Below, piece after piece: positions 18,456-29,366 of a stretch of DNA of 64,000 nucleotides. Source of the stretch: Dokdonella_A sp966248875 (GTDB lineage Bacteria > Pseudomonadota > Gammaproteobacteria > Xanthomonadales > Rhodanobacteraceae); the NCBI GenBank assembly GCA_966248875.1, contig CBINBI010000009.1, positions 4,597 through 68,596 on the forward strand, in the 5' to 3' direction. Every line of letters begins with the position of its first letter. Position 1 is the stretch's first letter. The position numbers and the translations under genes are program-made. Under the pieces are notes generated by a model that saw only the letters and a program-made list of their open reading frames with translations, was not told the DNA's origin and ran no database searches.

Positions 18456-21077
18456 TCACTGCATCGTCGGCGGCTCGTCCGGCGGCGTCGATGCCGGCGC
18501 CGCGCCGTTCTCGTCCGCCTCGGCATCGGCTCCGTTTCCGTCGTCGCCGAGCGTCTCCACGCGCACGACGCCCACGAGCTGCTCGTCGGGCGGCAGGCGG
18601 ATCAGCGTCACGCCCTGCGCATTGCGACCGACGCGCGCGACCTCCGCCGCGCGCGTGCGCACGAGCGTGCCGAGATTCGAGATCAGCATCAGCTCGTGGC
18701 TTTCGCCGAGCTGGACCGCGCCGACCAGCCCGCCGTTGCGTTCGGAGCACTGGATCGCGATGACGCCCTGCGTGCCGCGGCCCTTGCGGGGATATTCGGC
18801 GAGCTGCGTGCGCTTGCCGTAGCCGCGCTCGGTCGCCGTCAGGATGTCGTCGTCGCCGTCGACCACCACGAGGCTCATGACATGCTCGCCGGCCGCGAGC
18901 TTCATGCCGCGCACACCGGTGGCCGTGCGGCCCATCGAGCGGACCTCGTCCTCGGCGAAGCGGACGGCCTTGCCGTTCGAGGCGAACAGCATGATGTCGC
19001 GCGAGCCGTCGGTGATCTGCACATCGACGAGCGCATCGCCCTCATCGAGGCCGATGGCGATCTTGCCGCGCTGGAGCTGGTATTCGAACTCCTTGAGCGG
19101 CGTCTTCTTGACGGTGCCGTTGCGCGTCGCGAAGAAGACGTAACGGTCGTCGGCGAACTCGCGGACCGGCTGCACGGCCTGCACCTTCTCGTCTGGCTCG
19201 AGCGGCAGCAGGTTCACGATCGGCTTGCCGCGCGCATTCGGGCCCGCATCCGGCAGCTGATGCACCTTGAGCCAGAACACGCGGCCCGCGCTGGTGAACG
19301 TCAGCAGCGTGTCGTGCGTGTTCGCGATCCAGAGCTTCTCGACGAAATCCTCTTCCTTCATCGCGGTCGCCGAGCGTCCCTTGCCGCCGCGACGTTGCGC
19401 GCGGTAGATGCTGACCGGCTGCCGCTTCGCGTAGCCCGCGTGCGAAAGCGTGACGACGACATCTTCCGGCGTGATCAGGTCGAGGATGTCGAGATCTTCC
19501 TGGCTCGTCTGGATCACCGTGCGGCGCGCGTCGCCGTACTGATCGCGAAGCTCGATGAGCTCGTCGCGGATCACCTTGAGAAGCTTGTCGGGATCCTCGA
19601 GGATCGCGATCAGGCCGCCGATCGTCGTGAGCAGGTCCTTGTATTCGCCGCTCAGCTTTTCCTGCTCGAGCCCGGTCAGGCGGTTCAGGCGCATCTCGAG
19701 GATCTGCTGCGCCTGGGTGGCCGTAAGCTGGTAGCCGTCCGGACGCAGCCCGGCCTCGGCCGGCATGTCCTCCGGTCGCGAAGCCTCGGCACCCGCCGCG
19801 GCGAGCAGCGCTGCGACCTGCCCCGGCGCCCAGCGCCGCGCCAGCATACGCTCGCGCGCGGTCTCGGCGTCCGGCGAGCTCTTGATCAGCTCGATCATCT
19901 CGTCGATGTTCGCCAGCGCGACCGTGAGCCCCTCCAGCACGTGCGCGCGGGCGCGCGCCTGGCGCAGGTCGTAGATCGTGCGCCGCGTGACGACTTCGCG
20001 CCGGTGACGCAGGAACGCATCGAGCATCTCGCGCAGCGAGAGCGTGCGCGGCTGCCCGTCGACCAGCGCGACCATGTTGATGCCGAACGTGACCTGCAGC
20101 TGCGTCTGCTGGAACAGGTTGTTGAGCAGCACCTCCGCGGAAGTATCGCGGCGCACCTCGATGACGATGCGCAGGCCATCCTTGTCCGATTCGTCGCGCA
20201 GACCGTCCTGCGTGATGCCTTCGATCTTCTTTTCCTTGACCAGCTCGGCGATCTTCTCGATCAGGCGCGCCTTGTTCACCTGGTACGGAATTTCGCTGAC
20301 GATGATCGTCTCGCGCCCGTTCTCGTCGGTCTCGATCGCCGTCTTCGCGCGCACGAGGATGCGCCCGCGGCCGGTCTTGTAGGCCTCGACGATGCCGGCC
20401 GAGCCGTTGATGATGCCGGCGGTCGGGAAGTCAGGGCCGGGCACGATATGCAGGAGCTGGTCGAAGCCGAGGTCCGGATCGTCGATCAGCGCGATGCAGG
20501 CCGAGACGATCTCGCCGAGATTGTGCGGCGGCACGTTGGTCGCCATGCCGACTGCGATGCCGGCCGAGCCGTTCACGAGCAGGTTAGGCACGCGCGTCGG
20601 CAGCACCGACGGCTCCAGCTCCTTCTCGTCGTAGTTCGGGACGAAGTCGACCGTTTCCTTGTCGAGGTCCGCGAGAAGTTCGGACGCCAGGCGCTCGAGC
20701 CGGCATTCCGTGTAACGCATCGCCGCGGCGTTGTCGCCGTCGATCGAGCCGAAATTGCCCTGCCCGTCGATCAGCGGATACCGCAGCGAGAAATCCTGCG
20801 CCATGCGCACCAGCGTGTCGTAGATCGACGCGTCGCCGTGCGGGTGGTACTTACCCATGACGTCGCCGACGATGCGCGCGCACTTCACGTACGGCCGGTT
20901 CCAGACGTTGTTCGCTTCCTGCATGCCGAACAGCACGCGGCGGTGCACCGGCTTGAGCCCGTCGCGCACGTCGGGCAGCGCGCGCCCGACGATCACGCTC
21001 ATCGCGTAGTCGAGATAGCTCTGCCGGACTTCGTCCTCGATGTTGACGCGAATGACTTCTTTGGCCAGCTCCGCCAT
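18456..21077 (-). CDS. gyrA: DNA gyrase subunit A
   Basis: This 873-residue breakage-reunion subunit of gyrase has the catalytic Y122 in AAMRYTE and the GyrA-box QRRGGKG in the C-terminal domain, which separates it from ParC. Six C-terminal blades are expected from its length. The tail is acidic (DGNGADAEADENGAA). Residue numbering matches E. coli, and the quinolone region reads GDASIYD: Ala at 83 instead of Ser, Asp retained at 87. It is flanked by gtrA and mtnA on the same strand. A candidate extended -10 promoter is at 21277-21285. Confidence 0.98.
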   Translation of the reverse strand: MAELAKEVIRVNIEDEVRQSYLDYAMSVIVGRALPDVRDGLKPVHRRVLFGMQEANNVWNRPYVKCARIVGDVMGKYHPHGDASIYDTLVRMAQDFSLRYPLIDGQGNFGSIDGDNAAAMRYTECRLERLASELLADLDKETVDFVPNYDEKELEPSVLPTRVPNLLVNGSAGIAVGMATNVPPHNLGEIVSACIALIDDPDLGFDQLLHIVPGPDFPTAGIINGSAGIVEAYKTGRGRILVRAKTAIETDENGRETIIVSEIPYQVNKARLIEKIAELVKEKKIEGITQDGLRDESDKDGLRIVIEVRRDTSAEVLLNNLFQQTQLQVTFGINMVALVDGQPRTLSLREMLDAFLRHRREVVTRRTIYDLRQARARAHVLEGLTVALANIDEMIELIKSSPDAETARERMLARRWAPGQVAALLAAAGAEASRPEDMPAEAGLRPDGYQLTATQAQQILEMRLNRLTGLEQEKLSGEYKDLLTTIGGLIAILEDPDKLLKVIRDELIELRDQYGDARRTVIQTSQEDLDILDLITPEDVVVTLSHAGYAKRQPVSIYRAQRRGGKGRSATAMKEEDFVEKLWIANTHDTLLTFTSAGRVFWLKVHQLPDAGPNARGKPIVNLLPLEPDEKVQAVQPVREFADDRYVFFATRNGTVKKTPLKEFEYQLQRGKIAIGLDEGDALVDVQITDGSRDIMLFASNGKAVRFAEDEVRSMGRTATGVRGMKLAAGEHVMSLVVVDGDDDILTATERGYGKRTQLAEYPRKGRGTQGVIAIQCSERNGGLVGAVQLGESHELMLISNLGTLVRTRAAEVARVGRNAQGVTLIRLPPDEQLVGVVRVETLGDDGNGADAEADENGAAPASTPPDEPPTMQ

Positions 21078-21276
21078 CAGACGATTCTTCCTGGAATACC
21101 GCTAGTTACGGGGCGCGTTCCGCCACGGGCTACGGGAAACTCCATCGAGCCGGGCGCCCGCGAGCACGGGGATCCGCATCGTTTTTCGATGGATTGCCCG
21201 GCCGCGCAGGCAGGACGCCGAGTTCTTTTTTCGAGCTTCCCGGCGGCCGTTTCGGGAGCCGCGAAGGGAATGCGAA

Positions 21277-21285
21277 ATCATACCA
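21277..21285 (-). promoter_or_regulatory. Candidate extended -10 promoter for gyrA
   Basis: The 307-base gap 21078-21384 holds no gene. On the minus strand TGGTATGAT (21285-21277) is an extended -10 element and would start a transcript about 190 bases before gyrA. No clear -35 is present, which is usual for extended -10 promoters. Confidence 0.4.
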
Positions 21286-21384
21286 TATCCGGCCGGGCAA
21301 AGTCGCCGGATTTTCCTGATTTCTGACGGACTTAGCCCCGCTTTCGCGCTCCGCGCGGAGGCGCCGGACGGCGCCCCGGCCGGA

Positions 21385-21795
21385 TCAGGCGCATTCACCC
21401 TTCGGCGCGCGGAAAATCCAGTACTTGGACGATAGGAAGTTGAGCACCGCGCCGGCGACCGATCCGACGGCGACGCCGATCGCCGGCCATGCCCGCACCA
21501 GCGGCCACGCCGCGACGCACGCCGCGTAGGCGCCGTAATTGAACGCGAAGCCGCCGGCCATCGCGATGATGTAGCGCGCGAGCTCGCGGCGGCGGCTGCC
21601 GCTGCTTCGGCCCGCAAAGGTATAAGTGCGGTTGAAGCTCCAGGTCGTCGTCGCCGCGGCGAGGAACGAAGCGATGCGCGCCTCGTAGGGGTTCACCGCC
21701 CACTCGCGGACGAGAAACTGCACGATGGCCGCATCGACGACGAAGCCGAGCACGCCGCTGATCGCGAACAGCAGGATTTCCTTGCGCAGCGCCAT
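21385..21795 (-). CDS. GtrA-family membrane protein
   Basis: A 136-residue protein with four predicted transmembrane helices and the family segments FAISGVLGFVVDAAIVQFL, WSFNRTYTF and LNFLSSKYWIF. GtrA-type proteins flip or support undecaprenyl-phosphate-linked glucose for surface glycan modification. No glycosyltransferase gene adjoins it, so its partner is not evident. It begins 17 bases after the end of mtnA on the minus strand and may be co-transcribed with it. Confidence 0.88.
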   Translation of the reverse strand: MALRKEILLFAISGVLGFVVDAAIVQFLVREWAVNPYEARIASFLAAATTTWSFNRTYTFAGRSSGSRRRELARYIIAMAGGFAFNYGAYAACVAAWPLVRAWPAIGVAVGSVAGAVLNFLSSKYWIFRAPKGECA

Positions 21796-21812
21796 GCCTT
21801 GTGCGCCGCGGC

Positions 21813-22847
<1,035 letters not shown>

Positions 22848-23020
22848 GGCCGGCGCGTGCCGTCGTTTCGACGGCGTGCCGGTGCGGCCGTCGGCATGAT
22901 CGAGCGTTTCATGGGGCGGGCAGGTTAGCAGCGCCGTCACGCAGCGGCCAGTCCGCCGCTGTCGTGCCTGATGTCGTCCGCGTGACGCGCCGCCCCGGAT
23001 ACGGGCAAAATCCCGCGATC

Positions 23021-23923
23021 ATGCCGAATCTCACCCATCTGCAGCGCCTCGAGGCCGAGAGCATCGACATCCTGCGCGAAGCGGTGGCCGAGGCCGAGCA
23101 TCCGGTCATGCTCTATTCGATCGGCAAGGACAGCTCGGTGATGCTGCACCTCGCACGCAAGGCGTTCTTTCCTTCACGCCCACCGTTTCCGCTGCTGCAC
23201 GTCGACACCACCTGGAAGTTCCGCGCGATGTACGAGTTCCGCGACCGCATGGCCGCGGAATCGGGCGTGCAGTTGATCGTGCACAGGAATCCCGAGGCCG
23301 AGCGGCTCGGCATCAACCCGTTCACGCACGGCTCCGCCCTGCACACGGATGTGTGGAAGACGCAGGGGCTCAAGCAGGCGCTCGACAAGTACGGCTTCGA
23401 CCTCGCCTTCGGCGGCGCGCGCCGCGACGAGGAAAAGTCGCGCGCGAAGGAACGCGTGTTCTCGTTCCGCAGCGCGCAGCACCAGTGGGATCCGAAAAAC
23501 CAGCGGCCCGAGCTCTGGCGGCTGTACAACGCGCGCAAGAATCGCGGCGAAAGCATCCGCGTGTTTCCGCTCTCGAACTGGACCGAGCTGGACATCTGGC
23601 AGTACATCGAAAGCGAGAACATCCCGATCGTGCCGCTCTATTTCGCCGCCGAGCGCCCGGTCGTCGAGCGTGACGGCGTCCTGATCATGGTCGACGACGA
23701 GCGCATGCCGCTCAACGACGGCGAGCAGCCGGCACTGCGCCGTGTGCGCTTCCGCACGCTCGGCTGCTGGCCGCTGACTGGCGCGATCGAATCGGACGCC
23801 GACACGCTGCCCGCGATCATCCGCGAAATGCTCGCCGCGCGGACCACGGAGCGGCAGGGTCGCGTAATCGACCGCGACTCGATCGGGTCCATGGAGAAGA
23901 AGAAGAAGGAGGGGTATTTTTGA
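23021..23923 (+). CDS. cysD: Sulfate adenylyltransferase subunit 2
   Basis: CysD is the PP-loop catalytic subunit of ATP sulfurylase, forming adenosine phosphosulfate from sulfate and ATP with CysN. The PP-loop SIGKDSSVMLHLARKAF, the FAFGGARRDEEKSRAKER-type segment and the C-terminal RQGRVIDRDSIGSMEKKKKEGYF-like end are characteristic. At 300 residues it is of normal length. The ATG at 23021 gives MPNLTHLQRLEAESI. It is the first gene of cysD-cysNC, separated by a 139-base repeat-containing gap. Confidence 0.97.
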   Translation: MPNLTHLQRLEAESIDILREAVAEAEHPVMLYSIGKDSSVMLHLARKAFFPSRPPFPLLHVDTTWKFRAMYEFRDRMAAESGVQLIVHRNPEAERLGINPFTHGSALHTDVWKTQGLKQALDKYGFDLAFGGARRDEEKSRAKERVFSFRSAQHQWDPKNQRPELWRLYNARKNRGESIRVFPLSNWTELDIWQYIESENIPIVPLYFAAERPVVERDGVLIMVDDERMPLNDGEQPALRRVRFRTLGCWPLTGAIESDADTLPAIIREMLAARTTERQGRVIDRDSIGSMEKKKKEGYF

Positions 23924-23924
23924 A

Positions 23925-24057
23925 AGCCGGGATTGGGGATTTGAGATTCGCGATAAGCGAAACGCGCCGCGCGTCTGTCCATGCGCGCGTCGCCATTCGT
24001 CCGGTTTCCGCAACGCAGCTTTCCCCAATCCCCAATCCCGAATCCCCAATCCCGGCT
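23925..24057. repeat. Heptad-repeat element with 16-bp inverted ends in cysD/cysN gap
   Basis: The ends AGCCGGGATTGGGGAT (23925-23940) and its exact inverse (24042-24057) bound a 101-base interior. The right side is a short tandem series of the CCCCAAT/CCCGAAT type (24022-24053). The element stops 5 bases before the cysNC ATG, leaving no room for a normal Shine-Dalgarno sequence. Confidence 0.75.
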
Positions 24058-24062
24058 CCGCC

Positions 24063-25928
24063 ATGAAAGACCTGCTGCGCTTCATCACCTGCGGCAGCGT
24101 CGACGACGGCAAGTCGACGCTGATCGGGCGGCTGCTGTACGAATCGAAGGTGCTGCTGGATGATCAGCTCGAAGCGCTCGGTGCGGAGTCGCGGAAATTC
24201 GGCACGCAAGGCGACGAGCTCGACTTCGCGTTGCTGGTCGACGGCCTCTCCGCGGAGCGCGAGCAGGGCATCACGATCGACGTCGCCTACCGCTTCTTCG
24301 CGACCGAAAAGCGCAAGTTCATCGTCGCCGACACGCCGGGCCACGAACAGTACACGCGCAACATGGTCACCGGCGCCTCGACCGCCGATCTTGCCGTGAT
24401 CCTCGTCGACGCGCGCAAGGGCGTGCTGACGCAGACGCGGCGGCACAGCTATCTCGTCTCGCTGATCGGCATCAGGCACGTCGTGCTCGCCGTCAACAAG
24501 CTCGACCTGGTCAGCTATTCGCGTGACGTGTTCGAGCAGATCGACAGCGACTACCGCGAGCTCGCCGCCAGGCTCGGCTTCGAGGACGTCGTCAGCATCC
24601 CGCTCTCGGCGCTGCGCGGCGACAACATGACCGCGCGCAGCAAGAACACGCCCTGGTACGGGGGCCCGAGCCTCATGGAGCATCTCGAATCGGTCGAGAT
24701 CGTGCCGCCGGCGGACAACCCGCCGCTGCGCATGCCGGTGCAGTGGGTGAATCGCCCGAACCATGAATTCCGCGGCTTTTCGGGCCGCATCCTCGGCGGC
24801 GCCGTGCGCCCCGGAGACAGCGTGCGCGTACTGCCGTCGGGCCGCCAGTCGAAGGTCGCGCGCATCGTCACCTTCGACGGCGATCTCGACGAAGCCGTCG
24901 CGGGCCAGTCAGTGACGCTGACGCTGACGGACGAGATCGACATCAGCCGCGGCGACGTGATCGCCGCGGCCGGCGATCCGCCGGGCCTCGCCGACCAGTT
25001 CGAGGCGAGCATCGTCTGGATGAGCGAGGACCCGATGCTGCCGGGGCGGCCCTACCTCGTGAAGCTCGGAGCGACCACGCTCGGCGCCTCGCTCGGGCAG
25101 CCGAAGTACGTCGTCGACGTCAACACGCTCGAGCACCTCGCGGCGCGAACGCTGCACCTCAACGAGATCGGCGTCGCCAACCTGACGCTCGACCGCGCCG
25201 TCCCGTTCGATCCGTACCGGGACAACCGCGACATGGGCAGCTTCATCGTCATCGACCGCTTCACGAACGCAACGGTCGGTGCCGGCATGCTGCACTTTGC
25301 GCTGCGCCGCTCGCAGAACATCCACTGGCAAGCCACCGAAGTGGACAAGGACGCGCGCGCGCGCCTGAACGGCCATCGGCCGTGCGTGCTGTGGATGACG
25401 GGCCTCTCCGGCAGCGGCAAGTCGACGATCGCCAACATCGTCGAACGCGAGCTGCACGCGCTGGGCGCGCGCACCTACCTGCTCGACGGAGACAACGTGC
25501 GCCACGGGCTCAACAAGGACCTCGGCTTCACCGCGGCTGACCGCGTCGAGAACATCCGGCGCGTCGGCGAGGTTGCGAGGCTGATGGTCGATGCGGGCCT
25601 GATCGTCATCACGGCGTTCATCTCGCCGTTCCGCTCCGAGCGCCGGCTCGCGCGCAGCATGGTTGACGACCGTGAGTTCATCGAGATCTTCGTCGACGCG
25701 CCGCTCGCGGTGGCCGAGGCGCGCGATCCGAAGGGCCTCTACAGGAAAGCGCGGCGTGGCGAGCTCAAGAACTTCACCGGCATCGACTCGCCGTACGAAG
25801 TGCCCGAGACGCCGGAGCTGCACATCCGCACCGAACAGCACAGCGCCGAGGAGGCCGCCGCGCTCATCATCGAGTACCTGCGCAGCTGCGGCGTGCTCGG
25901 CCGCGATGCACACGCGCACGATCGCTGA
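24063..25928 (+). CDS. cysNC: Bifunctional sulfate adenylyltransferase subunit 1 / APS kinase
   Basis: The N-terminal 430 residues are the CysN GTPase, which drives APS synthesis by CysD: P-loop GSVDDGKST at 11-19, DTPGHEQYTRNM and NKLD. From about residue 440 a CysC APS kinase domain follows, with a second P-loop GLSGSGKST near 447-455 and the LDGDNVRHGLNKDLGF substrate loop. The 621-residue fusion makes PAPS, possibly also for the sulfotransferase at 51721. The ATG at 24063 directly follows a heptad-repeat element and has no Shine-Dalgarno match. Confidence 0.97.
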   Translation: MKDLLRFITCGSVDDGKSTLIGRLLYESKVLLDDQLEALGAESRKFGTQGDELDFALLVDGLSAEREQGITIDVAYRFFATEKRKFIVADTPGHEQYTRNMVTGASTADLAVILVDARKGVLTQTRRHSYLVSLIGIRHVVLAVNKLDLVSYSRDVFEQIDSDYRELAARLGFEDVVSIPLSALRGDNMTARSKNTPWYGGPSLMEHLESVEIVPPADNPPLRMPVQWVNRPNHEFRGFSGRILGGAVRPGDSVRVLPSGRQSKVARIVTFDGDLDEAVAGQSVTLTLTDEIDISRGDVIAAAGDPPGLADQFEASIVWMSEDPMLPGRPYLVKLGATTLGASLGQPKYVVDVNTLEHLAARTLHLNEIGVANLTLDRAVPFDPYRDNRDMGSFIVIDRFTNATVGAGMLHFALRRSQNIHWQATEVDKDARARLNGHRPCVLWMTGLSGSGKSTIANIVERELHALGARTYLLDGDNVRHGLNKDLGFTAADRVENIRRVGEVARLMVDAGLIVITAFISPFRSERRLARSMVDDREFIEIFVDAPLAVAEARDPKGLYRKARRGELKNFTGIDSPYEVPETPELHIRTEQHSAEEAAALIIEYLRSCGVLGRDAHAHDR

Positions 25929-25945
25929 CAGATGGAGGACTTCCG

Positions 25946-26641
25946 ATGAATCTCGAAGGCAAACGCGTCGCCGTCACCGGCGGATTCGGTGCTCTCGGCG
26001 CCGCCACGGTGAACGCGCTGCAGGCCGCCGGCGCACGCGTGGCGGCCCTCGACCGCGCCGAGGCTCCGCCCTCCTCCGTGCCGCTCGGCGGCGCCGCGCT
26101 GTTCGGCGGTGTCGATCTCGGCGACCTCGATGCGGCACGCGCTGCGCTGGCGAACGCCGCAGGATCGCTCGGAGGGCTCGACGCGCTCGTCAACATCGCC
26201 GGCACGTTCCGCTTCGAGAAAGTGGCCGACAGCGGGCTCGACACATGGGACTTCCTCTACCGCACGAACCTGCGCACCGCGATTGCCGCGAGCAAGGCCG
26301 CGTTGCCGTTCCTGCTCGAAGGCACGCGCGCAAGCATCGTCAACATCGGCGCGATGGGCGCGGTCAGGGCCGGCGCCGGCATGGGCGCCTACGCGGCATC
26401 GAAGGCCGGCGTCTTCAAACTGACCGAGTCGCTTGCGGAAGAGCTCAAGGACAGGGACATCACGGTCAACGCGATCCTGCCGAGCATCATCGACACGCCG
26501 CCGAACCGCAAGGACATGCCGAATGCCGACTTCGCTCGCTGGGTCAAGCCGGAGCAGCTCGCCGACGTGATCGTGTTCCTGCTGTCCGATCGCGCGCGCG
26601 CGATCACGGGTGCGCTGATTCCGGTGGTCGGGCGCGTGTAG
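25946..26641 (+). CDS. Short-chain dehydrogenase/reductase, atypical active site
   Basis: A 231-residue Rossmann-fold protein with TGGFGALG (11-18), NIAG at 83-86 and YAASK (Y149, K153). The catalytic Ser expected 13 residues before Tyr is Ala136 (VNIGAMG). Loss of this Ser is unusual in active SDRs, though Tyr and Lys remain; the Gly/Ala-rich GAGMGAYAASK pattern suggests a defined subgroup. The gene follows cysNC by 17 bases and may be read through from it. Its 3' end overlaps the convergent rph pseudogene by 38 bases. Substrate unknown. Confidence 0.88.
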   Translation: MNLEGKRVAVTGGFGALGAATVNALQAAGARVAALDRAEAPPSSVPLGGAALFGGVDLGDLDAARAALANAAGSLGGLDALVNIAGTFRFEKVADSGLDTWDFLYRTNLRTAIAASKAALPFLLEGTRASIVNIGAMGAVRAGAGMGAYAASKAGVFKLTESLAEELKDRDITVNAILPSIIDTPPNRKDMPNADFARWVKPEQLADVIVFLLSDRARAITGALIPVVGRV

Positions 26642-29290
26642 CGGACGGATCAGTTTCCGGGAGGATCTCGACGTAGCCTTCCGTTCCGTGCACGCGGATC
26701 CGCTGCCCGTCCCTGATCCGGCGGGTGGCGTCGACGACGCCGACGACAGCCGGCAGGCCGTACTCGCGAGCGATCACAGCGCCGTGCGTCATGGCGCCGC
26801 CGACTTCGGTGACGAGTCCGCGGATGGCGACGAAGAGCGGCGTCCAGCTCGGATCGGTCCAGGGCGTGACAAGAATGTCGCCCGGCTCGAGCGCGGCCGC
26901 GACGGGATCGAAGACGACGCGCGCGCGGCCCTCGACGAGCCCTCCGGAAACCGCAAGGCCGGGCAGCGCGCCCGCAGGCAGTCGGCCGCTCCGGTATGCG
27001 CCGTCCAGCATCTCGCCTTCGGAGGTGATAACTCGCGGTGGCTTCAGCGCCTGGTTCGCGCTGAACGCATCCTTGCGCTGCTGGATCAGACCGTGATCGG
27101 CCTTCTTCGTGCGGACGACGTCGTGCAGCTCATCGAAGGTGAGGAAATAGATGTCTTCCCTGTCTTCGAGCACGCCCGACTCCACGAGCCGATCTGCTTC
27201 CCGCAGCAAGGCAAGCCTGTAGGCGAAGTAGCGGCCGACCATGAAGTATTTCGGATACTCGCGGAATCCGCTGAACGTGCGCAGCCGGTCGATCATCGAC
27301 TTTGCTTCCTCGGCCTTCCTGGTGCCGTCGGGCAAGGCGCGCACGCGTTCCAGCACTTCCCGCTCCTTCCTGCGCGCGGCGTTCAGCCCCTGCTCGAGCC
27401 TGCGCTCGCCTTCGCCCGGCTCGAAGTTCCTGACATTGCTCAGGATCAGCGGTACGAGTGCAGACGGGCGTTCGCTCCAGCGCGGCCGCGTGATGTCGAT
27501 CTCGCCCGCGCAGCGCATGCCGTACCTGGCAAGCCACGTCTCGATCGCGTCCTTCGCCTCGGTGCCGCCGTCGATGGCGGTCAACACGTCCAGGAAGTCG
27601 TCGCGATCGACATGTTCGAGAAAAGCCGTGACGGACGGATGCGGCCGGATCACGTCGGCGACGTGCAGGAGATCGAGACCCATCTGCGATGTGACATTGC
27701 CGGGAGCGGATTGCACCAGCACGTCGGCCGCGTTCTTCTCGCCGATCCATTCTTCGAGGCGCTCGTTGAGCCACCACGCCGCCTCCATGCCCGCCATGAT
27801 GGCCCGATGGCTGACGGGATCGAACATGATGCGCTTCAGCTCGAGCAGATCCGCACGGATGAACTCGAACAGCGCCGGCCCCGATTTAGTCCGGATCTCG
27901 CGCATGAGGCTCGCGTTGGACCCCTGCCCATGCGCGACGAGCTCCGCGACGATCGCGGAATTGTCTTCGAGCAGCGTCGGCGCACCGCCAGTGCGGCTTC
28001 GGCCCGGATCGGCGTCCGGCTGCAGCGCAATGAAATCGCCACGATCGAGAATCGCCTGCAATGCATCGCCGATCAGCGGATCCGATTTCGCCAGCATCGC
28101 AAGGATGCCCGCGCGTCCTGCGGGCGAAGCCAGCGACGACGTGATATCGACGAAAAGCCGTCCGGCCGCCTCGTACATCGGCCTCGCGGCCGTCAGTTGC
28201 CACATGGAAATGCCGAGCGGCTTCATCGCGTCGGTCATCATCTGCTGATGTCCCGTCGAGACGTATACGCGATTGCCGCGCTCCGGTGCGACGGGTACCG
28301 GGAACAGAGTGGTGATCGGTCGGCTCTGCACGATCAGGACATCGTCATCGGCGAGACACCACTCGATATCCTGCGGGGCGCCGAAATGTGCTTCGATGCG
28401 TCGCCCGAGCGTGGCGAGTCGCATGACTTCGGAGTCCGACAAGGCGGGCTGCCGCCGGGATGCAGTGTCGACCGGCTCTTCGCGAACTCCACCTGCCGGC
28501 GATGCGATGACGGCGAGCGGCTTGTCGGCGATGGCCCGCGTGACGATTCCGCTCTCGCGCACGGTCCAGGCGTCGGCGTTCGCGCGACCGGAAACCAGTG
28601 CCTCTCCGAGGCCGAAGCAGGCCTGCACCGAAACCGTTTTGCGATGGCCCGTCAACGGATCGGCCGTGAACATGACACCGGACGCGCGCGGAAAAACCAT
28701 GCGCTGCACGACCACGGCCATGCGAAGCCGGCGCTGATCGAGGCCCTTGCGCAAGCGATAGGTCACGGCCCGCTGAAGAGCGACGCCCAGCAACGTTTCA
28801 CATGCCGGAGAACGGCCGCACGTCCCGAGACGTTGAGGTGTGTGTCGTGCTGGCCGGCGAATGACGCGCCCGGCGAGTCTTCCGCCATCGCGCTCGATCG
28901 CACGGCATACGCCGCGTCCTCGCCGCACAGCTCGAGCGCATGCGCGATCTCGTTCGCCAGATCATCGGGAACGGCGATGTCCTCGATGACGCGGCGGACT
29001 TCCGCGCCCAGCGCCCCGATCGCCTCGCGGTCGTTCGGTGCGAGCTTCGACAACGCGTCGAGCAGCCCTTCGATCGACGGTGCTCCGGCAATTGCCCGCG
29101 CGAACGCATCTGCCGTCACACAGAAACCCGGAGGCACACGGATGCCATCGATGCGGTTCAGCTCGCCGAGGTTCGCGGCCTTGCCGCCGACGATCGCGTG
29201 CTGAGTCTTGCTGATCTGCCGCAGATCGAGGATGTAGCTCGACCATTCCCATTCACCGCGACATCCGCGCGGAGGTGGCACCCGGTGCAT
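26604..29290 (-). pseudogene. rph: Rifampicin phosphotransferase, frameshifted
   Basis: The intact protein would be about 875 residues and match the three-domain RPH family, which phosphorylates rifampicin using ATP through a swivelling His domain. The N-terminal ATP-grasp part (29290-28763) has VGGKAANLGEL, AVRSSAMAED and ASFAGQHDTHLN. The rest (28766-26604) has HQQMMTDAMKPLG, YGMRCAGEIDI, FREYPKY and the catalytic His in GGAMTHGAVIAREYGLP. The two parts are in different frames: the first ends SLFSGP-stop at 28763, while the second resumes at RAVTYR. About four bases seem lost near 28771-28776. The start at 29290 has AGAGGA six bases upstream. Catalytic residues are otherwise intact, suggesting a recent break or a sequencing error. 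Confidence 0.88.
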
Positions 29291-29366
29291 GCGATTCCTC
29301 TTGCAGTCTCGTTGCGCCGGACGAAAGTCCGGACGAGGCCGCGGACTCTAGGTCGCGCGCTCGGGA

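Noticed and set aside
23925..24057. Heptad arrays considered as a CRISPR
   Set aside because: The units are 7 bases with no spacers, and no cas genes are present.
28763..29290. The rph N-terminal part as a separate gene
   Set aside because: It ends exactly where the next frame continues the same ATP-grasp domain, so one broken gene explains both parts.
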